64,000 nt of DNA from JACVRW01 sp963808545 (GTDB taxonomy: Bacteria; Actinomycetota; Thermoleophilia; Solirubrobacterales; Thermoleophilaceae): the NCBI GenBank assembly GCA_963808545.1, contig CAWEGB010000007.1, positions 310,001 through 374,000 on the forward strand, written 5' to 3'. A program made the position numbers and the translations under genes. Positions 1 through 7,290 of the stretch are shown here, in pieces. The notes beneath the pieces were generated by a model, which did no database searches, had not been told where the DNA came from, and saw nothing but the letters and a program-made list of their open reading frames with translations. Each line of letters opens with the position of its first letter. The first letter of the stretch is position 1.

Positions 1-7
1 GCTCGGG

Positions 8-409
8 CTACTCCGACCCGTTCTCGTCCAGATCCAGCGCGACCGAGTTGATGCAGTAACGCTGGCCGTCCGGGCCCGGGCCGTCCGGGAACACGTGGCC
101 GAGGTGGCTCCCGCAACGTGCGCAGGTCACCTCGGTCCTCGTCATGCCGAGCGAGTTGTCCGCGTGCAGCTCCACGGCCTCGGCCAGAGCGGGCTCGGTG
201 AAGCTGGGCCAGCCGGTGCCGGAGTCGAACTTGGCGTCCGAGCGAAACAGCTCGTTGCCACAGGCGCCGCAGCGATAGACGCCGTCCGCCTTGGAATAGG
301 TGTAGGCCCCCGTGAACGGGGGCTCCGTGCCCTTCTCGCGCAGCACGTGATAGCGCTTGGAATCGAGCTCCTCGCGCCACTCCTTTTCGGTCTTCTCGAG
401 CTTCTCCAT
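8..409 (-). CDS. msrB: Peptide-methionine (R)-S-oxide reductase MsrB
   Basis: Reduces the R epimer of methionine sulfoxide in proteins, a cytosolic oxidative-damage repair role. The 133-residue protein is the usual length for a single-domain MsrB. Two CxxC pairs (Cys47/Cys50 and Cys96/Cys99) match the structural zinc site, the family motif GTGWPSF is near residue 64, and the catalytic Cys119 lies in the RYCINS motif. The ATG at 409 begins just before the conserved N-terminal helix; upstream in-frame codons give only low-complexity Arg/Gly sequence, so a longer start is unlikely. It is the last gene of a minus-strand run and lies 32 bp downstream of a DNA glycosylase. Confidence 0.96.
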   Translation of the reverse strand: MEKLEKTEKEWREELDSKRYHVLREKGTEPPFTGAYTYSKADGVYRCGACGNELFRSDAKFDSGTGWPSFTEPALAEAVELHADNSLGMTRTEVTCARCGSHLGHVFPDGPGPDGQRYCINSVALDLDENGSE

Positions 410-441
410 TGATTCCTCAGTCCTGCGACGGGTCCGCCGCG

Positions 442-1221
442 TTACAGGGCGAATCTCCTCGCCAAAGCGTAGAGGCCGGCCAGCCCCGCCCACTCCTCGT
501 AGGGGGCGAAGAAGGCCCTGACCTCGTCCTCGGTCGCCCGCCGCCCCAGGCCCGCCGCGCGGCCCACGAACTTGAGGTAGGCCACGTCCAGCGCGGGGAT
601 CTGGTCGTCGCGCCCCTGGCCCTCGAGCGCGAGCATCTCGATCGTCCAGCGCCCGATGTTCGGAATGGCCAGCAGCCGTCGCCACGAGGCCTCGTGGCGG
701 CTGAGGTCGGCTCGTCCCGAGCTCACCTCGCGCGCGGCGCGGATGAGCGCGATCGAGCGCTTGGGCGCCAGCCCGCATGCGTCGAGCTCGGCGGGCGAGC
801 GGCCGGCCAGGAACGCCGCGGAGGGCGGGGCGAGATAGTTGCCGCAGGCGCTGCGCCGACCGTGGCGACGCACGATCCGTCGCTCGATCGCGCTCGCGCG
901 CCGCGACTCGATCAGCTGCTCGCAGACCGCCCAGGCCAGCGCCTCGAAGGGCTCGGGACGGCGCCGGGGACGCAGCCAGGGCCGCGCCCGGATCACCGGC
1001 CCGATCAGCGGATCGCGGCGAAAGCGGGCGTGGAACTCGGACACGTCGTGGTCGGTGCCCAGGGCGAAGCGCATCCGCTCGATGGCCTCGAGCGCAACGG
1101 CCCGGCTCGGCGCCTGGGCCCGGAAGCGCACCCGGCCACGCGTTCGCCAGGCGTACACGACGGCCTCATCGCCGGCCACGTGCACCAGCCGGGCCAGCGC
1201 GCCGCCGCGGCGCACCAGCAC
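442..1221 (-). CDS. HhH-GPD DNA glycosylase, AlkA-like (DNA-3-methyladenine glycosylase 2 type)
   Basis: Likely excises alkylated bases in base-excision repair. The hallmark is the helix-hairpin-helix region (PNIGRWTIEMLAL) followed about 20 residues later by the catalytic-type Asp in PALDVAYLKF. The first ~90 residues resemble the AlkA N-terminal domain. The start is uncertain. GTG at 1221 is the first canonical start available, but the frame stays open upstream and encodes a plausible family-like stretch (TPAGPFRLPSAG) without any ATG, GTG or TTG before it overlaps the upstream gene near 1290. The true N-terminus may therefore use a rare start or be hidden by a sequence error. A second, shorter family member lies at 58859. 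Confidence 0.85.
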   Translation of the reverse strand: MLVRRGGALARLVHVAGDEAVVYAWRTRGRVRFRAQAPSRAVALEAIERMRFALGTDHDVSEFHARFRRDPLIGPVIRARPWLRPRRRPEPFEALAWAVCEQLIESRRASAIERRIVRRHGRRSACGNYLAPPSAAFLAGRSPAELDACGLAPKRSIALIRAAREVSSGRADLSRHEASWRRLLAIPNIGRWTIEMLALEGQGRDDQIPALDVAYLKFVGRAAGLGRRATEDEVRAFFAPYEEWAGLAGLYALARRFAL

Positions 1222-1289
1222 CAGATCGCGTCCGGCACTCGGGAGCCGGAACGGCCCCGCCGGCGTGACCTCCTGCTCGACGGTGGCGG

Positions 1290-1592
1290 CTATCGGTCCT
1301 TGAGGAGGTGGACGTCGACGAGGAACGATCGCGAGGCCGCGATCTCGGTCCGCTTCGAACGGCCGCGTCCACGGCGCAGCCGGACGGGCACCGAGTTCCG
1401 CGGGCGCCGCAGCACGTGCACCAGGACGAACGCGGCCACGCCGAGCACGAAGCCGCCGGTGGCGGCCACCACGGCGGCGGGCAGCGAGACCTCGCGGGCG
1501 GGCTCGATCACCCGCGGCTCGGCGAGCACGGGCAGCGGGCGGACGTCCTCCCGGCTGTGCTCGGGGTCGGGCAGGGCGGCTGAATCGGGCAC
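1290..1592 (-). CDS. Small single-pass membrane protein, function unknown
   Basis: A 100-residue protein starting at a GTG. It has an acidic and proline-rich N-terminus, one transmembrane segment at about residues 38-60, then a strongly basic stretch (RLRRGRGRSK) that predicts a cytoplasmic C-terminus. The tail ends in a non-random-looking motif (TEIAASRSFLVDVHLL). I do not recognise the family. It lies between the acyltransferase-like gene upstream (stop at 1643) and the AlkA-like gene downstream, all on the same strand, so it may be cotranscribed. Its stop codon coincides with the region where the AlkA-like reading frame probably begins. Confidence 0.6.
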   Translation of the reverse strand: MPDSAALPDPEHSREDVRPLPVLAEPRVIEPAREVSLPAAVVAATGGFVLGVAAFVLVHVLRRPRNSVPVRLRRGRGRSKRTEIAASRSFLVDVHLLKDR

Positions 1593-1642
1593 GCGGCGAG
1601 TGTAGCCGGGACTCCGGTCCGGTCGCGTCGACCCCAACTCGC

Positions 1643-2767
1643 TCAAAGCGACTGCTCGTATACGCGGAAGCGCTTGACGATCGTCCCGCCCATCGCCTTC
1701 ATGCCGCGGTTCATGGCCTTGTTGGTCTCGAGGATCCAGCCCATCTCGCCGCCCTTCACGCGCGTGGCCTCGGCCATGTTGAAGTGCTCGGCGTACAGCC
1801 CGGCGGCCACGCCGGTGTGCTGGTAGGCCGGCCGCACGCCGAGGAAGCCGACCCGCACCCGGTCGACTATGCGCCGGCGGTTCAGGTAGTGCCACCAGCC
1901 GAAGGGCAGCAGGCGCCCGTTCATCTTCTTGAGCACCTGATTGATGTCGGGGACGCTGAGGGCGATGCCCACGGTCCTGCCCTCGGCGTCCTCGGCCACC
2001 ATGAACCAGTTGCGGTCGTAGACCAGCTGCAGCTCTTGGGCATACGCGTCGAGGTCCGCCGCGGAATAGGGCACGAAGTCCCAGTTGCGCGACCAGGCCT
2101 CGTTGTAGATCTCGGCGAAGGCGTCGAGCTCGCGGCGCAGCCGCAGCCGGCTCATCTTGCGGATCCGGATCCCGTGCTTGGGCTCGAGCTTCTCGGCCAG
2201 ATCCCAGATGATGGGCATCACCTCCTCGCGGCCGCTGATGTGGAGCTGCCACATGAGCAGGTCCATCGCCTTCTCGAGGCCGGCCCCCTCGCACAGCTCG
2301 CGGTAGTAGGGCGGCTGCCAGGCCTGCCTGATCATGGCCGGCCGTTCGTAGCCCTCGATCAGGACTCCGCTCTCGTCGTTCATGGTGAAGTCCATCGGGC
2401 CGATCATCAGCTCACGCCCGCGCTCTCGCAGCCAGCTCGCCGCCGCGTCGAGCAGGGGTCGCATGACCTCGGGATCGTCCTCCAGCTCCAGGAAGCCGAA
2501 CATGCCCCAGGCGTTGTCGTGAGCCCGGTTGAAGGCCGTGTCGATCTGGGCGCTGATCCGTCCCGCCACGCGCCCGTCGCGCCGGGCCACGAACAGCTGG
2601 GCCTCGCCCCGCTTGAAGAAGGCGTTGAAGCGCGGGTTGAGGAACAGCCTGCGTTCGATGCGCAGGGGAGGCGCCCAGGGCTCCGCGGTAGAGTGCAGCC
2701 GGTACGGAAGCTCGATGAAGTCACGCAGGTCGCTGCGCGACGAAACGGGCGCGACCTCCACGGACAC
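1643..2767 (-). CDS. GNAT-fold acyltransferase-like protein, bacterial ceramide synthase (bCerS/YghO) type
   Basis: About 374 residues. The layout is that of the YghO/bCerS-like acyl-CoA N-acyltransferase group: a conserved N-terminal region (FIELPYRLH, then NPRFNAFFKRGEAQLF), a central GPMDFTMNDESG segment, and a C-terminal GNAT-like half (VGFLGVRPAYQHTGVAAGL, then GWILETNKAMNRG). Family members in Caulobacter N-acylate the 3-ketosphinganine-type product of serine palmitoyltransferase. Its divergent neighbour at 2783 is exactly such an SPT-like enzyme, which strengthens the call. GTG at 2767 or 2761 are both possible starts; a TATACA hexamer lies 10 nt before the first. The function is inferred from family and neighbourhood; substrate specificity cannot be read from sequence. 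Confidence 0.72.
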   Translation of the reverse strand: MSVEVAPVSSRSDLRDFIELPYRLHSTAEPWAPPLRIERRLFLNPRFNAFFKRGEAQLFVARRDGRVAGRISAQIDTAFNRAHDNAWGMFGFLELEDDPEVMRPLLDAAASWLRERGRELMIGPMDFTMNDESGVLIEGYERPAMIRQAWQPPYYRELCEGAGLEKAMDLLMWQLHISGREEVMPIIWDLAEKLEPKHGIRIRKMSRLRLRRELDAFAEIYNEAWSRNWDFVPYSAADLDAYAQELQLVYDRNWFMVAEDAEGRTVGIALSVPDINQVLKKMNGRLLPFGWWHYLNRRRIVDRVRVGFLGVRPAYQHTGVAAGLYAEHFNMAEATRVKGGEMGWILETNKAMNRGMKAMGGTIVKRFRVYEQSL

Positions 2768-2782
2768 GGCGCGGGACTGTAT

Positions 2783-4036
2783 ATGCCGACCGCCATCGAC
2801 CTCTTCGAAAAGGCACGTAATCACGAGCGGCTGGAGCAACTCCAGGCGGCTCGCGAGCACGACCTGATGCCCTACTTCCGGGTGCTCGAGGGCCCGGCGG
2901 GCCCCAAGGTGGAGATGGAGGGCCGCGAGCGGATCATGCTCGGCTCGAACAACTACCTGGGCCTCACGGGCGACGAGCGCGTCAAGGACGCCGCCCGCCG
3001 GGCGCTCGAGCGCTACGGCACCGGGCTCACCGGCTCTCGCTTCCTGAACGGCACGCTCGAGCTCCACCTCGAGCTCGAGCAGCAGCTGGCCGATTGGATG
3101 GGGACCGAGGACGCTCTCGTGTTCACCACCGGCTACCTCGCCAACACGGGCGCCATCGGCACGCTGCTCGGCCCCGGCGACACGGTGATCTGCGACTCCG
3201 GCGATCACGCCTCGATCCTCGATGCCGTGTCGATGTCCCGGGCGCGCATCCGCCCCTTCCGCCACAACCGGATGGACAAGCTCGAGACGATGCTCCAGCG
3301 CTCAGAGAGCGACGGCGGCGGGGTGCTCGTGGTGGTGGACGGCGTCTTCTCGATGGAGGGCGACGTGGCTCCGCTGCCCGACATCGCCGCCATGTGTCGC
3401 GACCACGGCGCCCGGCTGATGGTCGACGAGGCCCACGCGGTGGGCGTGCTCGGCGCCCGGGGCGCCGGGACCTGCGAGGCCATGGACTGCGAGGACCAGG
3501 TGGACCTGCGCATGGGCACCTTCTCCAAGTCGCTGGCCTCGTGCGGCGGCTTCATCGCCGGCCCGGCCGAAGTGATCGACTTCCTGCGCGTCCAGTCGCG
3601 ATCGTTCATGTTCACCGCCGCCGCCGTGCCGGCCGCGATCGGCGCGGCCATGGGCGCCCTCGAGATCATCCGCTCCGACGAGGGACCGGCGCTGATGGCC
3701 CGCGTGCTCGACAACGCCCGCTACCTGCACGACGGGCTGGGCGAGCTCGGCTTCCACGTGATGGAGCCCAACCGCATGCCGGACGGCAGCGACCTGATCA
3801 CCCCGATCGTCCCCGTGCTCGTGGGGGACGACTGGAAGGCCGTGATGTTCTGGAAGGCGCTCTACGACGCGGGCGTCTACGTGAACGTGGCCATCTATCC
3901 GGCCGTCCAGCGCGGCGGGGCGTTGCTGCGCCTCAGCGTGATGGCCTCCCACGAGCGCGAGCATCTGGACCAGGCCCTGGAGGCCTTCGCCCGGGTAAAG
4001 GACGAGGTCGAGCGCGCAGCCCCGCCCGTCGGCTAG
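2783..4036 (+). CDS. PLP-dependent alpha-oxoamine synthase, serine palmitoyltransferase-like
   Basis: Fold-type I PLP enzyme of the alpha-oxoamine synthase family (SPT, KBL, BioF), 417 residues. Visible motifs are SNNYLGL near residue 55, YGTGLTGSRFLNGT at 78-91, the cofactor-stacking His142, VDEAHAVG with Asp215/His218, and Schiff-base Lys249 in GTFSKSLASCGGF. The SRFLNGT motif is typical of SPT-like enzymes and differs from that usual in KBL and BioF. The family condenses an amino acid with an acyl-CoA and releases CO2. No biotin or threonine-catabolism genes are adjacent, while a bCerS-like gene is divergent only 15 bp away, so long-chain-base synthesis is the favoured role. ATG at 2783 fits the family N-terminus. 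Confidence 0.8.
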   Translation: MPTAIDLFEKARNHERLEQLQAAREHDLMPYFRVLEGPAGPKVEMEGRERIMLGSNNYLGLTGDERVKDAARRALERYGTGLTGSRFLNGTLELHLELEQQLADWMGTEDALVFTTGYLANTGAIGTLLGPGDTVICDSGDHASILDAVSMSRARIRPFRHNRMDKLETMLQRSESDGGGVLVVVDGVFSMEGDVAPLPDIAAMCRDHGARLMVDEAHAVGVLGARGAGTCEAMDCEDQVDLRMGTFSKSLASCGGFIAGPAEVIDFLRVQSRSFMFTAAAVPAAIGAAMGALEIIRSDEGPALMARVLDNARYLHDGLGELGFHVMEPNRMPDGSDLITPIVPVLVGDDWKAVMFWKALYDAGVYVNVAIYPAVQRGGALLRLSVMASHEREHLDQALEAFARVKDEVERAAPPVG

Positions 4037-4049
4037 CTCAGCCGGCGGA

Positions 4050-5003
4050 TCAGCCCGAGTCGGGAGCCGCGAGAGCATCGGCCGGGAGCCGTTCCCGCCC
4101 GCCCCGGCGAGCACGGCGAAGCCGGCCCACCGTCGCGCCCAGCCCGGGCGGCAGCCGGCCGTCGGTCGACAACCAGGAGCCCGCGAGGATCAGCAGGAGG
4201 CCCACCACGGCACCTGCGGTGACGCTCTCGCCGAGGATGGCCACGCCCAGGCCAAGCGCCACCACCGGGTTGATGTAGGTGATCACGGTCGCCCGGCCCG
4301 GCCCCACCTCGGTGATCAGGCGGAAGAAGATCAGGAAGGCGATCGCCGTGCAGACGAAGCCGAGCACGAGCATCGAGATGATGACGTCGCCGGACGGAGC
4401 TTCCGTGGGCCGCCCGGCCAACCCGGCGGGGAGGAGCAGCAGTGTGGCGATGCCGAGCGCCCCGGCGATCGGGCCGATCGGATCGGCGGTGGCGAAGCGG
4501 TTCTTCACGATCATCGGCCCGGCCGCGTAACCCATCGTCGCCACGAGGATCGCTCCCGCCCCGAGCAGCTCCGCCGTGCTGCCGACCACGTCGACGCCCA
4601 CGAGGACGGTCACGCCGCTGAGTCCTACGAGCATGCCCACGAGGCGCGTTCGGGTCGGCCGCTCGGAGTGGTCGAAGCGCAGCGCGAGAAACGCGACCAT
4701 CAGCGGCACCGCGGCGATCAGGATCGCCGTGAGCGACGAGGACAGGTGCTCCTCGCCGAAGGCGATCAGCGGGAACGGAATCGTGATCTCCACGAAGGCG
4801 AAGGCCACAAGCCAGCGCACCGACAGCCCGCGGAGCGCGCCCGTACGCCACGCGATCGGCAGCAGGATCGCCGCCGCCATGGCCACCCGCGACCAGGCCA
4901 CGAAGCCGGCGGACAGCTCGTCCACCGCGATCTTGATGAACAGGTAGGGCACGCCCCAGATGACCGACATCGAGGCGAACAGGATCCAGCCGCGCGGGCT
5001 CAC
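4050..5003 (-). CDS. EamA/DMT-family transporter
   Basis: A 317-residue inner-membrane protein with about ten predicted hydrophobic helices in two tandem EamA repeats (roughly residues 5-140 and 150-285), the usual drug/metabolite transporter design. It begins with the typical SVIWGVPYLFIK segment of helix 1. The C-terminal ~30 residues are basic and hydrophilic. The GTG start at 5003 overlaps the azlD stop by four bases (GTGA), so it is probably cotranscribed and coupled with azlCD. The substrate is unknown; association with azlCD would be compatible with amino acid export, but this is inference. It ends 13 bp from the convergent SPT-like gene. Confidence 0.88.
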   Translation of the reverse strand: MSPRGWILFASMSVIWGVPYLFIKIAVDELSAGFVAWSRVAMAAAILLPIAWRTGALRGLSVRWLVAFAFVEITIPFPLIAFGEEHLSSSLTAILIAAVPLMVAFLALRFDHSERPTRTRLVGMLVGLSGVTVLVGVDVVGSTAELLGAGAILVATMGYAAGPMIVKNRFATADPIGPIAGALGIATLLLLPAGLAGRPTEAPSGDVIISMLVLGFVCTAIAFLIFFRLITEVGPGRATVITYINPVVALGLGVAILGESVTAGAVVGLLLILAGSWLSTDGRLPPGLGATVGRLRRARRGGRERLPADALAAPDSG

Positions 5004-5308
5004 GCCACGAGCCTCAACAGCGCAGCGGTGGCGGCGGCCACGGCCACCACGACGATGAGCGGGGCTCTCAGGGCTATCGCGCCGGCGGCGGCCAGGAGGC
5101 CCGCGCCGCGTTCGTCCAGCACGAGCTCCGTATCGGTCGCAAAGGCCTGAGTGGCCACCAGAGCCGCGAGCAGAGCGGGGCCCACGAGCCCGACCATCCC
5201 GGCGGCCCGCTCCGGGAGCTCGCGCTCGCCGGCCAGCACGGGGCCGGCGGCCTTGATGGCCACGGTGGCTGCGCCCACCAGCAGGACGGCCGTCCAGGCG
5301 ACGCTCAT
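5000..5308 (-). CDS. azlD: AzlD family branched-chain amino acid export subunit
   Basis: A 102-residue, almost wholly hydrophobic protein with three to four membrane spans, the size expected for AzlD. AzlD works with AzlC in the LIV-E family of branched-chain amino acid exporters. Its start overlaps the end of azlC by four bases and its stop overlaps the following EamA gene, giving a tightly coupled three-gene operon. An Lrp/AsnC regulator diverges from azlC, the same association seen for azlB-azlCD in Bacillus subtilis. Confidence 0.88.
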   Translation of the reverse strand: MSVAWTAVLLVGAATVAIKAAGPVLAGERELPERAAGMVGLVGPALLAALVATQAFATDTELVLDERGAGLLAAAGAIALRAPLIVVVAVAAATAALLRLVA

Positions 5309-6036
5309 GACGCCTCCCCGGGCACGGCGCGCCCGCTTTCGGTCGTCGGCTGCGGCCCGCGATCGGGCAGCAGTCCGAACAACACAGCCAGCGTCGCCGC
5401 GATCACCGGCACGCCTGCGGGCGTGAGCGGCGTGAGCAGCAGGGCGATGCCGGCGCCGGCCACGGCGGCTGCGAGGGCCCGTCGCGAGTCGATCAAAGGA
5501 ACCATGAGGGCGAGGAACAGGGCGGGGAAGGCCGCGTCGAGGCCGAGTGTGGCAGGGTCGCCGAGGCTGCTGCCGACCGCCACACCGGCGGCCGTGCCCC
5601 CCACCCAGCCCACGTAGAGGACGGCTCCGGCTCCCACCATGCGCCGACGGTCGAAGCGGCCGTCCTGCTGTGACACCGCCCAGCTCTCGTCCACCAGCAG
5701 CTGTGACTCGAGCGCGCGCCGCAGGCGGCCGCCGGTGAAGGCGCGCGCCGCCGCCAGTCCCATCGGCCCGTAGCGGGCGTTGAGGAGGACGGCCGCGGCC
5801 ACGGCGGCCAGCAGCGTGCCTCCCGCCCCGAGAACGGAGACCACGGCGAACTGCGCGGAGCCCGCGAAGGTGGTGGCGCTCATCGCCATCGCGGCGACCG
5901 GGTCGAATCCAGCCGACTGGGACAGGACTCCGAACGAGGCGCCGAAGAGCACCACCGCCGGCGACAGGGGCAGCAGAGCCCGGGCCCCGGCGGCGTAGGG
6001 AGAGGGAGCGCTGCGCTTGCCGGTTGTGGCGCCCAT
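5305..6036 (-). CDS. azlC: AzlC family branched-chain amino acid export permease
   Basis: Membrane permease of about 243 residues (258 if GTG at 6081 is used). The AzlC signature includes GFDPVAAMAMSATTFAGSAQF and the conserved LLNARYGPMGLA segment in helix 3. Together with AzlD it exports branched-chain amino acids or their analogues. I prefer ATG at 6036 because it leaves 62 bp to the divergent Lrp gene for shared control; the GTG at 6081 would leave 17 bp and adds a non-conserved extension. No strong ribosome binding site decides between them. Local regulation by the divergent Lrp-type protein is inferred. Confidence 0.87.
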   Translation of the reverse strand: MGATTGKRSAPSPYAAGARALLPLSPAVVLFGASFGVLSQSAGFDPVAAMAMSATTFAGSAQFAVVSVLGAGGTLLAAVAAAVLLNARYGPMGLAAARAFTGGRLRRALESQLLVDESWAVSQQDGRFDRRRMVGAGAVLYVGWVGGTAAGVAVGSSLGDPATLGLDAAFPALFLALMVPLIDSRRALAAAVAGAGIALLLTPLTPAGVPVIAATLAVLFGLLPDRGPQPTTESGRAVPGEAS

Positions 6037-6085
6037 GGCGGCCAGGAGGCTACCTGCTGTATGGGTGATCAGCCCCCTCACCGGA

Positions 6086-6091
6086 TATCGT
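6086..6091 (+). promoter_or_regulatory. -10 hexamer of lrp-type gene, leaderless spacing
   Basis: TATCGT lies seven bases before the ATG at 6099, with no ribosome binding site between them. This spacing puts the expected transcription start on or next to the start codon. It also falls in the azlC/lrp divergent region, so regulator binding here could control both directions. Confidence 0.45.
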
Positions 6092-6098
6092 TCCGTGT

Positions 6099-6572
6099 AT
6101 GGATCTCCCTGGCGAATTTGATTCGGTAGACCGTGCGCTGCTGCTCGAGCTCCAGAAGGATGCGCGGCAGACCAACAAAGCGCTCGCGGCCAAGGTCGGC
6201 GTGGCGCCGTCCACGTGCCTCGAGCGCGTGCGGGAGCTGCGAGCCAGAGGGGTGATTCGCGGCTTCAGGGCCGACGTGGACCCGGCGGCGGTGGGCCGGC
6301 CGGTGCAAGCGATCCTGTCGATCCAGCAGCGCCCGTCGCACGGGCGCGATGACATCGAGATCCTGCTCGAGCACATCCGCAATCTGCCCGAGACCCTGAC
6401 GGTCATGGCGCTGACCGGCACCACCGACTTCATCGTCCACGTGGCCATACGCGACACGGAGCATTTGCGCGACGTCGTCTGGGCGCTCACCGAGCGGCGC
6501 GAGGTGGCGCGACTGCAGAGCTCGCTGATCTTCGTGCACGAGGAGGGGCCGGAGCTCATGCCGTTGGACTGA
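6099..6572 (+). CDS. Lrp/AsnC family transcriptional regulator
   Basis: A 157-residue regulator with the standard design. An N-terminal helix-turn-helix (about residues 8-55, beginning DSVDRALLLELQKDARQTNKA and including VAPSTCLERVRELRARGVI) is followed by a C-terminal RAM/ACT-like ligand-binding domain (about 65-145). Such proteins bind amino acids and regulate transport or metabolism genes. It diverges from azlC, so the azlCD-EamA operon is its probable target and a branched-chain amino acid its probable effector. The ATG at 6099 is supported by an ideally placed -10 hexamer. Confidence 0.92.
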   Translation: MDLPGEFDSVDRALLLELQKDARQTNKALAAKVGVAPSTCLERVRELRARGVIRGFRADVDPAAVGRPVQAILSIQQRPSHGRDDIEILLEHIRNLPETLTVMALTGTTDFIVHVAIRDTEHLRDVVWALTERREVARLQSSLIFVHEEGPELMPLD

Positions 6573-6598
6573 GATCGGTGCGGTAACCATCAAACCGG

Positions 6599-6627
6599 TT
6601 ATACCGGAATTGTATACCAGCTAAACT
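6599..6627 (+). promoter_or_regulatory. Candidate promoter upstream of CGNR gene
   Basis: In an AT-rich patch unlike the surrounding DNA, TTATAC (6599-6604) and TAAACT (6622-6627) are separated by 17 bases. The patch also holds short palindromes: AACCGGTT at 6593-6600, CCGGT/ACCGG flanking TAT at 6596-6608, and GTATAC at 6612-6617. These could be operators. Evidence is by inspection only. Confidence 0.4.
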
Positions 6628-6643
6628 TGTTAGCCAGTTATTG

Positions 6644-7216
6644 ATGCCCCCCGGCGACTCTCCCCCAGAGAAGACCGCTCCACAGCCGCTCGAGCTCGTT
6701 CAGCGGTTCGTCAACTCGGTCGAGCTCGAGACCGGAGAAGACGAGCTCGAGAGTCCCGAGGCGCTGCGGGCGTGGTTCGCCGAGCGCGACCTGATGAGTG
6801 CGCGCGACCCGGTGGCCGCGTCCGACCTGCGGAGGGCTGTGGACGTGCGCGAGGGCCTGAGGGCGATGCTCCTGAGCAACAACGGGCTCGAGCTCGACGA
6901 AGACCGGGTGAAGCGGCTCGACCGAGTCGCCGGGCGGACCGGCGTGCGCGTCCGCTTTCGCCCGGGCGCGGACCCCGAGCTGGTGCCCGACGGCAGCGGG
7001 GCCGACGCCGCGCTGGCCCGCCTGCTGGCCATCGTCGCCGACTCGGTGACCGGGGGAACCTGGGAGCGGCTGAAGGCCTGCCCGCGCGAGCGGTGCGAAT
7101 GGGCCTTCTACGACCACTCGAAGAACCGCTCGGGCCGCTGGTGCAAGATGGAAGACTGCGGAAACCTGGCGAAGGCCGAGGCGTTCCGGGAGCGCAGGCG
7201 AGCCGCCCGGGGCTGA
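6644..7216 (+). CDS. ABATE/CGNR zinc-finger domain protein
   Basis: A 190-residue protein of the ABATE family (putative stress-induced transcription regulators). The N-terminal helical domain begins LELVQRFVNSVEL; the C-terminal treble-clef-like finger has Cys residues in ACPRERCEWAFYDHSKN and WCKMEDCGN. The family motif CGNR reads CGNL here, a departure at the name-giving Arg, although the following KAEAFRERRR helix is intact. ATG at 6644 is preferred to the TTG three bases upstream. A palindrome-rich AT patch precedes it and suggests specific control, perhaps autoregulation. Targets are unknown. The stop is followed by a repeated 11-mer GCCCGGGGCTG. Confidence 0.82.
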   Translation: MPPGDSPPEKTAPQPLELVQRFVNSVELETGEDELESPEALRAWFAERDLMSARDPVAASDLRRAVDVREGLRAMLLSNNGLELDEDRVKRLDRVAGRTGVRVRFRPGADPELVPDGSGADAALARLLAIVADSVTGGTWERLKACPRERCEWAFYDHSKNRSGRWCKMEDCGNLAKAEAFRERRRAARG

Positions 7217-7290
7217 GCCCGGGGCTGCCGGCGCCGCGCTGCGCTCATGCGTTGCGCGCCGCTTCGAGGCGGGCACAGCCGCGCATCCAG

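Noticed and set aside
1784..2782. In-frame N-terminal extension of the SPT-like gene
   Set aside because: It runs antisense through the acyltransferase gene and lacks family features; the SPT-type N-terminus starts at 2783.
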